Shown: piece after piece, positions 36,541-44,368 of the stretch | How the letters are laid out: the number at the start of each line of letters is the position of its first letter | Numbering within the stretch: the first letter of the stretch is position 1 | Source: Ilyonectria destructans | Taxonomy: Eukaryota > Ascomycota > Sordariomycetes > Hypocreales > Nectriaceae | Direction: 5' to 3' | Assembly: GCA_020740775.1 (NCBI GenBank) | Contig: JAHEWK010000001.1 | Span: forward strand, 7,130,001-7,194,000 | DNA: 64,000 nt | Program-made: the position numbers and the translations under genes | The notes under the pieces: generated by a model | Told to the model about the DNA's origin: nothing | Seen by the model: the letters and a program-made list of their open reading frames with translations, nothing else | Databases searched by the model: none

Positions 36541-37245
36541 CTTCTGCTTGTTTCTCTTCTATTTTTGGGGCGACTGGGCGAGAGGGAAGTAAAATGGCAA
36601 GGTTTCTGATTTGCACCGTAGGAAGGAGGCACCGATGCACATTCGTGTGTCTCCATGACCTCGACTAAATAAATACCTGCTGTAGTTCGCATCCGCGTCA
36701 GGCGACAGTCGGGTTCTGGACTTGGTTGGAACTTGGTTGAAACTTGGTTGGAACGTTGAAGCTAAGAAGGCAGCTAACCGCCGGTGATGGCCGATAATGC
36801 ACTTTGCTGCCGTCAGGTCTTGGCTTGAAAATTGACAGCACCCTGACTGCATAAGGCTCATGCCCTGCACCTCTCGTCACATCACGAATCCCTATGTCAC
36901 CGTTCTATTCGCCATAAACCATTGCAGCCACTATTTTCCTCATTTTAGCGCTGCATTCGGTGAGTTTTGGTTCTCAAAGCTGAAAGAGCCCTGTTCAATC
37001 CAGGCAGGGCTCTGTTAGGCTCTGTTCAACACGCCCTCCCCACGGTCGTGAACTGAGTCTCATATCCGGAGTAGCGAAGCCTCGGTCTTGGCCGTGGCCT
37101 TGCTTTTGTTAACTGTCCATGGTCGTTCACTATAAGCCTGGTGGTAAAGCGACGAACCACTGACCGACTGGCGAAGCACTCATCTTCTTAACGCACTTCA
37201 ATCTCGTTTCATCTCTATTCCTCACCTTCCCGCTCAACAGCAGCC
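36541..37245. promoter_or_regulatory. Divergent intergenic region between lectin-like and vWA genes
   Basis: 705 nt separate two opposite start codons; no coding frame of its own is credible. It probably carries both promoters. Confidence 0.4.
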
Positions 37246-39023
37246 ATGAAGCCAAACAAGTTCGGGGAACGGCTGGGCCGGCTGGTTGACAAGTTTGCCA
37301 AGCTAAAGCTCAGGGTGAAGCTCCATGCCAAGATCGGCGAGGAGCTCCGGGTCGAGATGGAGGAGGAGGACCTCGTCCTGGACCCGGAGCTCCAGGATAA
37401 GGCCTTTGACATGGCCGTAAACGAGGTATCCGACCGCATGGCGACCCTCTTTGCAAAGGAAGTGGCCAAGCAGATCAGGGCTGTTTTGGAGCGGGATGGT
37501 GATGTTGACGAGACTGGGGACGGGCACGGTGGCCAGGCGGAGGAAAGGGAGAGGGCAGCTCAGGCCCGCAGGCGGTGGAGAAGAAGAGAGGTGGAGAAAA
37601 GACTAGGGAGGACTGGAGGGGCAGAAGGGGTAGGGAGTAGTGGTGGCCACGGTGACGGCGGTCGTGGACCTCACGGTGATGATGGCCACGGCGACAATGG
37701 CCGTAGTAGTGATAACCGTGGTGACAACCGTGGTGACAACCGTGGTGACAACCTTGGTGAAAACCTTGGTGATGATCGGGCTGGCAGCGGCGGGATTGGG
37801 ACTGCACCCGGAGGCCCGGCCGGCAGGGGGAGTGCTGGCCAGAACGTCCCGCAGGAGCCATTTGTAAGTTACCTACCGACCGACCTTGCTGTGTTGGCAG
37901 TTATTCCACCTTGGCCACGGAGAAAATATACTGACATGCAGGATCTTGCTCCAGCCCCGGAGCGCCGAGCAAATCTACGGGCATCTCAAATCTTTCCTGG
38001 ACAAGAACCTTGGCCCCTTTGACATTGACGACGACATGATCAAGAAGCTGTCGACGAGGGTCGAGACGGAAGGAAGAAAAGTCCAGCGGGAGCTTGACTT
38101 GTCCGAGGAAGAAGTCATGTGGCTTGCTACCGTGTCCCTTTACGATATTGTTTTCCTCTGCGGTAGGTCCTTTGTCTCTATAGCATCTAGGCAGTCTCAA
38201 CGATCTAACAAAACGCGACGCAGATGACAGCGGGTCTATGAGACAAGGCCAGCGGATACCGGCGCTGCTCAAGACGCTGCAGAGCGTGACGGCGTGGGCC
38301 ACGAGGCTGGAGCCCAGCGGCGTCTCGGTGCGGTTCCTGAACTTTGCCGGGGACATGAACGAGGACTACGACAACATCAAGAGTGGCGACAGGCTGGCCG
38401 ACCTGGTCCACAAGGTCGGCCGGGATCTCGGTCGCTACACGAGGCTTGGGACGGCACTGGAAGAGAAGATACTCCGGCATAGGGCCGGGAAGGGAGAGAA
38501 GCCGCTGATTGCGGTCATCATAACGGACGGCAATGTAAGACTCCTTTGCCCTTGTTTCTGTTGCGTCGGTAAGGCGGTTTACTAACACCAAGCTTTCCCC
38601 ATGTGCGCAGCCAAACGGAGAGGAGAAGACACGCTTCCGCGACAGCATCGTCGAATACAAGAATAGGCTCGGCGAGGCCGGGCTCGCAGCGGGCGTCGTC
38701 TTCATCATCTTCCAGGTCGGCAAGAGCAAGCAGGCGCAGGACTACCTCAACTCGCTGTCCGAAGACGGCGAGCTGCAGGGCCTGATCTACCGCAGCAACC
38801 AGCCCGTCGACGCCGTCATGGGCAGCCTGGAGAACCGCCTCGACGCGGTGGAGAGCGACGTCGGGAGGGAGTACAAGAAATATGTAAGTATTCCAGCGCA
38901 CGCGCCTGGAGTTGGGACCGCGGTGGTGGATACTCTTTGCGAAGATCGCTGACAAGGTATGCGATATAAAAGCTCCTGGAAGAGTTCATCAGCGCCATGA
39001 TGGGACAAACTCAGAACTCGTGA
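37246..39023 (+). CDS. von Willebrand factor A domain protein
   Basis: Exons 37246-37863, 37955-38162, 38224-38534, 38611-38883, 38973-39023; 486 residues. A charged helical N-terminus (FGERLGRLVDKFAKLKLR, VEMEEEDLVLDPEL) leads to a Gly/Asp/Asn/Arg low-complexity linker with DNRG repeats, then a helical block (FDIDDDMIKKLSTRVETE). The vWA domain follows: YDIVFLCDDSGSM (MIDAS DxSxS near residue 277, first Asp split by an intron), VSVRFLNFAGD, the Thr-bearing TRLGTALEEK and VIITDGN. The tail LLEEFISAMMGQTQNS is a separate last exon. All MIDAS positions look intact. Three introns lie at the same places as in the ankyrin-vWA gene. Confidence 0.88.
37711..37758 (+). repeat. In-frame 12-bp minisatellite (DNRG repeats)
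   Basis: About four copies of a 12-nt unit (CGTGGTGACAAC) inside exon 1 of the vWA gene, coding for repeated Asp-Asn-Arg-Gly. The number of units stays in frame. Confidence 0.8.
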
Positions 39024-39187
39024 GGCGCATCCGCCCCGACCACGCAGTTTGCACAACGGGCATAAGTATATGGACGGGTACAGCAAACGCATGCAGGGTT
39101 ATAAATTGGAATGAAGCAATAGTAGTAGCCGGCTATTTATAAGTTACCTAGTTCTGTAGATGAATCCGAATCCAGCCCCTAACTTAC

Positions 39188-40339
39188 CTAGAGACCTCGT
39201 TGCTCAAAGACGCGGATGGCATCACCACGAGCGCGGTCCTTGGGCGTCATCCCCTGGCCATCCTCGGCCTCTGGATCGGCATTCCTGTCGAGCAGAAAAC
39301 CCACCATGTCGGCCTTGCCCTGGGTCGCCGCCTGGTGCAGTGGCGTGACGGCGTTGACGCCCCTCGCCAACACGCCGGCAGCGTCTCTTCGCAGCAGCAG
39401 CTCAGCAGCGCCTGTGTGTCCCTGCGCCGCAGCCCTGTGAAGCGGCGTCATCTGATCGGCATCCCTCGCATCGGGAAGAAACCCGGTGTCCAGAAGCAGC
39501 TCCACCAGCGGCTCGTGGCCCTTCTTGGCCGCCTCGTGAAGGGCCCGGGGTCCAAACGCCTCAATGCGCATCTTTGGCGACAGCGAAGGGATCAGAAACG
39601 GCGGCACCATCTCGTGCAGGAGGAAGCGCACCACGACCGTCCTGCCGCCCTCGCACGCCACCTCCAACGGCGACGCCGCACCGGCCGGGGTGCGTTCAGC
39701 TGGGTTCACGCCCGCCTGCACGAGGAGGCGCACCTGCTCGGTATCGCCTCGGGCCGCAGCGCGCTTCAGCTTCTCCCGCTGGGCCTTCTCGTGCCGTGCC
39801 CAGGGGATGTCGTGGCCGTTGCGGCTCGCGAGCTCCCGCGGCGTCTCGCCGTCGGCGTTTGCCGTGTTGCAAGCTGCGCCGGCGCCGAGCAGCAGCGAGA
39901 GGGTGCGCTTGTCGCCGTGCTCGGCGGCCTTGGACACGGGCGATGTGCCGCATTGGCAGATAATGTTGGCGTCGGCGTTGCGCTGGAGGAGGAGGCGGGT
40001 GACTGCTGGGTGCTGGTGCAGGACCGAGAGGTAGAGAGGGGTGCGGTTGAAGAGGTCGGTGGCGTCTTTGGCCTGTGGCGGGCTGTTGTCGAGGAGTAGG
40101 CGTACTGCGTCGACGCGTCCTGCTTGGGATGCGTAGTGGAGCGGTGTGAGAAGTGTGCCTTTTTCTGTGAAGCTGGCTATGAAGTTGGCTGTATCGCTGT
40201 GGGACTGGGCGGCAAGGTACGACGAGAGGGCCGCCAGGTCGCCATGCTGGGCTGCTTCTTTCCACGTCATTGATTGATAAGTGATGAGTGGACCAGAGCA
40301 CTGTAAAGAGAGGAACCCGGTTTGTTTCTTTCGCATCAT
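39188..40339 (-). CDS. Ankyrin-repeat protein
   Basis: Single exon, 383 residues from the first ATG; a shorter start at MTWKEAAQHGDLAAL (about residue 24) is also possible. About nine ankyrin units, for example TPLHYASQAGRVDAVRLLLD, RALHEAAKKGHEPLVELLLD, MTPLHRAAAQGHTGAAELLL and VTPLHQAATQGKADMVGFLL. No other domain, signal or membrane segment. It converges with the vWA gene (165 nt between stops) and diverges from the lipase gene (397 nt between starts). Probably a binding partner or sensor within the island; partner unknown. Confidence 0.88.
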   Translation of the reverse strand: MMRKKQTGFLSLQCSGPLITYQSMTWKEAAQHGDLAALSSYLAAQSHSDTANFIASFTEKGTLLTPLHYASQAGRVDAVRLLLDNSPPQAKDATDLFNRTPLYLSVLHQHPAVTRLLLQRNADANIICQCGTSPVSKAAEHGDKRTLSLLLGAGAACNTANADGETPRELASRNGHDIPWARHEKAQREKLKRAAARGDTEQVRLLVQAGVNPAERTPAGAASPLEVACEGGRTVVVRFLLHEMVPPFLIPSLSPKMRIEAFGPRALHEAAKKGHEPLVELLLDTGFLPDARDADQMTPLHRAAAQGHTGAAELLLRRDAAGVLARGVNAVTPLHQAATQGKADMVGFLLDRNADPEAEDGQGMTPKDRARGDAIRVFEQRGL

Positions 40340-40735
40340 GTATTATAAGTATGTGATTTGTGGTGACGCTATTTATTAGTGCATGCGGCTGAGTGACAGG
40401 TCTAAGTATGTAAGACGAAGGCGCCCTTAACGGGTATGCCGGCCGCCTAACCCTGAGAGGACAGAGGAGGAGGGCACCACATAGGACGCAGCGTAAGGCT
40501 GGTCAGGCCGACATGCAGCTTCCAGGCCCATTCCATTCCGCACATCAACGATATGATGGAGGGTGGTGGAGTGCCCCGTTCGATGATGAGTTTAGAAGGA
40601 GGAGGGTGCCGCGGGGAAGAATAAAACTGTCCGCTGCGCGCCCGGGTTCTGACGAGGGGGTGATGCCATCCTCGGGCTTCTTTTTGGGGTATATTTTCTA
40701 AATACACCGAGCATCAGAATTGCCCTAACCGAAAC

Positions 40736-42279
40736 ATGAGCAAGAAACCACCCCAGTGCCCCGTCCCGGTTTCGCCGTCGAGAGATAGAGGGCTTGAGGC
40801 CGTTGGGCCACAGTCGGCCACAGCCGCTGCCGAGTGCGTGTCTCTTATTCCCTTTCCCATTCCTTTGACCCGTACAAAACCAACCTGTGGACTTTTGCTG
40901 GCTGTAGTATAGTCCTCGTCCACGGCATCCAGGGCAGTAGCACGGGCACGTGGACTCACGCCGACTACGGCATCTTCTGGCCGGACTGGCTCGTCGAGGA
41001 CATCAAGAACGCCCGCGTCTTCACCTGGTCCTACGACTCGACCATCAAGCTCTTCCAGTCCGCTTCCTCGACCGCGAGTATCGACAACTACTCGGACAAT
41101 CTGCTTGCGGATCTGGCCAATATGAGAGACGAGACAGACAGCGTGAGACTACCTATTACCCCTGAATCCTACCCAATTGCCCTTGCCCTTGCCCTTGCCC
41201 TCTTTTCAACTATTTACTTACTAACTCCTTGCCCCGTCATATAGTCTGACTGGCCCATCTTTTTCGTCGCCCACAGCCTCGGCGGTCTAGTATGCGCAAA
41301 CGTAAGTACAACCTGATAAAGCCGTTCCAGACGATACAACCCCCTAACACATCCGCCAGGCCCTCGTCCGCGCGTCACAGAAACCCGAACCAGACGTCAA
41401 GAAGGTCGCCGACATGGCGCGCGGCATCCTCTTCCTGGGCACGCCGCACGAGGGCTCGGACCTGGCCAGGTGGGCAAACCTGGGCGCTGTCTTCCTCCGG
41501 ATGGAGGAGAACACGGGCGCCAGGAAAAACATCGAGTTCCTCATGCAGGACTCGCCGAAGCTCCGCGAGCTGAGCGAGAACCTGGCCACGCTGCTGCGCC
41601 AGAGGGGCGAGTCTGGGGACCCGACTCAAAAGATCAATGTCGTCTGCTTCTGGGAGGAGCGTCCGATCAAGATTTTGAAGATCAAGGTGAGTGTTTCCAA
41701 CCGTCTTCCTAGTTTTCCTTTGCCCCCGTCTATTAGATGCGTGGTGTAGAAAAAATCGCTGACAAGCTCTCATAGGTCGTCCCCAGAGAATCGGCCGTCA
41801 TCAAGGGGTACGATGACTTTTGCATCCCCGGAGATCATCGCACCATGGCTAGATTCGACTCCAAACAAGCCATCGGCTACAAGAGAGTGTCCGGCTATCT
41901 CAAGAAATGGGTCAAAGCAGCCGTCAAGGCCCAGCAACCACCGCAAGCTGTCGTATGTGGCCCCTCTCGTCACTAACTGTACAAGGTCGCAATCTCTGCA
42001 GAAGATGCTGATGAATGTCTTGCGGCCAGGGCGAGACGTACAACATGAAGACGTCTGGCGGAATAGCGATCGGCAAGGTTCAGGGCGGCAAGCAGAGGTT
42101 CGAAAGCGCCGCGGTGAGTGACTACCTGCCCTTGGTCTTCTAGAAATTCTGTGTCGTCTCCCCGATCTAACTGCATGTGTTAGCACTACTACGGGACCGG
42201 CGTGGCCAAGTTTGCTATCGAGGCGCAGAAGCCCAGTAATTCCAAGGACAGCGACGATGACGACGACGACGACGATTAA
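40736..42279 (+). CDS. SesB-like alpha/beta lipase with C-terminal NLR-matching motif
   Basis: Seven exons: 40736-40833, 40908-41142, 41245-41301, 41360-41686, 41776-41952, 42030-42113, 42184-42279; 357 residues. The hydrolase domain begins DIVLVHGIQGSSTGTW (residues 33-48), with nucleophile elbow AHSLGG (Ser122), GILFLGTPHEGSDLARWA and a late Asp-His (GDHRTMARF). These are marks of the DUF676/SesB group used as effectors in fungal STAND/NLR proteins. After the domain, exon 6 and the start of exon 7 code a Gly-rich motif (MKTSGGIAIG, then KQRFESAAHYY; residues 304-329) matching the N-terminus of the NLR 2 kb away. An Asp-rich tail ends the protein. Exon 6 uses the acceptor at 42029; one at 42001 gives another frame that ends at once. 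Confidence 0.82.
42030..42213 (+). other. Candidate amyloid signalling motif of the lipase
   Basis: Residues about 301-335, split by the last intron (42114-42183). Pattern: M-[KR]-x-S-G-G-x3-G-x5-K-x-R-F-x-S-x2-H, as in the NLR. 10 of 24 positions (Met304-His327) are identical without a gap. Confidence 0.65.
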
Positions 42280-42450
42280 TGAGATTTGCATATGTAATGG
42301 GCTGCAAGTTCCAGACATCCGATCCATGTTGTTATCCAAGTGTGTAGGATCTCAACTGGATATTTGTCATGTATTTTTTTCTAAGAGCTTCTGAGCTGTC
42401 CAAGAGAAAGCCGCTCCGCAACAACGGCGGGAATCCTATGACAGCGAGAG

Positions 42451-43845
42451 TCAGGCCCTAGCAATAAAAAGGGGCGTTGGTTTAAGCGCCGCAACCTCGA
42501 CGGTGTCATCCTGCGTGATGCAGCCGCACTGGCAGCTCACCCTCGTCCTCGGTTTGATAGAGACCAGTGCATTCGAGTCGCTCATGAGCGCCACCATTTT
42601 GAACTTCTTCTTCGCCCACAGTGAGAGCGTACTCTGTCTCTGTGGCGCAACGTCCTCGCGCAAGCTAACCCGGTATCCCGCGCCAGCACCATGGCGGGCA
42701 CCAACGCCGTCATCGCCGTCGTCACCGTCAACGACCCTTTCGATGGTCAAAAAGAAGAATGTATCCGGTTCGTCTGGAAAAGAATGGGAGGAGAGTATGA
42801 CGAAACCGTGGTCGTGCTCCTTGCAGTTCTCCTTTGCCACGTAGGCCGGCACCAGGCGGAAGACTGCGTTGGGGCTGTCCTTGCCTGGTCGGGCGACGAG
42901 CTTCGGGGTGAAGCCGCTCGTGCCGTGGAGATATACCCCCCTTCGGGTCACGTCCTCAAAGGTACGGTCGAGCCCGTAGTCGGAGATCCAGCCGAGGATC
43001 TCCAGCATGACGGACAGTGTAATGCGCGTTGCTCGGCCGTTGTAGTTGCTTTTCGTAACGGACAGAACGTTAGTCATTAGGGCCTATGTTGCATTGCCGC
43101 TTCGTCTTACAACTTGGCAAGTAAGTCAGGGGACGTACTGAATGCCAATAGCGACATCGCCGCTGTTGTAACTGATGAAAATGGGCCCCCCACTGACCCC
43201 TGGTTTCGTATCCTTCTCGTACTCGAGGTACCGCGCCTGCACCGGCCTTGCAAACGGGGACGTCTCCTTCGTTTGCAGGACATTCCCCTGACTGTATCCG
43301 TAGACGGTCCCGCCGGTGTGCAGCAGCTCCGACCGGCTGGGGAGAACACTCAACGAGCACCCGCCCAAGGCCTGGTCCCGCGTCGGCGGCGGACGATGCC
43401 TCGAGCGGTCCACGGCCACGAGCGCGTAGTCGCTGATGGAGCTCGGGTCGCGGTCGCTCAGGGTAGGGCTCGCGGCGTAGGCTTCGGACACAAACAGCTC
43501 TCCGGCAGAGGCCGAGGCGACAAAGGCGAGGCCATTGGGGAAAAAGACTTCCACCCGGTCGGCACGACCCTCTTCTGGTCGCGCGACGTTATGTCCCGCT
43601 GTTAGGATGCAGTATTTCTGCGTGAAAGGAATGTTGACGAGGAAGCCGGTGCCGAATATCGGGTCGGGGGAGCTAGCTGAGGTACAGCAGTATGTAACAT
43701 TAGCATAGGTGGGTATATATGGGGGGAAAAGTACGTCTTGGGTCCCCAACTCAAGGGTAGGGCAGATTACAAACTGGAACGTACGAAAATGGCATACAAG
43801 ACGGCAAACCCACTTGGAGGGTTCGCCAGTAATATCCATAGGCAT
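42451..43845 (-). CDS. Trypsin-like serine protease with unknown C-terminal domain
   Basis: Exons 43845-43785, 43676-43139, 43048-42451; 398 residues. Cytosolic type (no signal peptide). The catalytic triad is visible: His49 in LTAGHNV, Asp103 in SDYALVAVD and Ser182 in GVSGGPIF, after FGTGFLVNIP. The C-terminal half (residues about 200-398) is of unknown type and ends with two CxC-like cysteines (SCQCGCI). Trypsin-like peptidases of this kind occur as effector domains of fungal NLRs; here the peptidase is a separate gene lying between lipase and NLR. It converges with the lipase (172 nt between stops) and diverges from the NLR. I did not find the shared Gly-rich motif in it. Confidence 0.82.
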
Positions 43846-44368
43846 TTTGAGATGTACAAGTGTCAGTTATGCGCGCAAGGATTATAAAGAGCAGGTTGGG
43901 TGCGTGTTAAATGGTGTTATTCATGCTTCCAAAGCTGAAAAAGGGCGAGAGATGGGGGCAGGGGGGCTTTCCGACCTATTCGCAATGAGGGTTAATTGCT
44001 TTTTGGGGTGGCAGCGGCTGAACTCCTAGAGGCTGTCACTGCATACGGACTGCAAGTCGTCTATATCCACCCCCCTCCATCTTTGCAAGGAACCAAAGTA
44101 GCGCTCCAAAGAACAGCGGTCGGAATGGCCGCCTTCATGACCTGCAGCTTCTCGTCACCCTGCTTCAGCTTCATGGGGCGCCGTCCAGCCTTCTTTTTTA
44201 GCATTCGCAACGTTCCTGCCTCCTGCTTTCTGCTTTCTGCCCCTCAGATTATTCCCAACGTGTGAAAGAGCACATGGCAACCTTACCTACCTCCGCTCTT
44301 ACATGGTCGTCGGGCTCAATATTTTTACAAGATTGAAAAGGCCATTTCCTCGAACCGGGAAGCGAAAT
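43846..44368. promoter_or_regulatory. Divergent promoter region of protease and NLR genes
   Basis: About 520 nt between opposite start codons, which could coordinate the two genes. No specific site is recognised. Confidence 0.4.

Noticed and set aside
39200..40099. 299-codon open frame on the plus strand
   Set aside because: Antisense shadow of the single-exon ankyrin gene; low-complexity Arg/Leu-rich translation.
42002..42120. Alternative lipase C-terminus using the acceptor at 42001
   Set aside because: It gives a basic tail that stops within 40 codons and ignores the strong GTGAGT donor at 42114; the other frame matches the NLR motif and continues into a clean last exon.
42600..42680. 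Third copy of the NLR/lipase motif in the protease C-terminus (LWAKKKFKM)
   Set aside because: Only a few Lys/Phe positions match; the SGG and Gly positions are absent.
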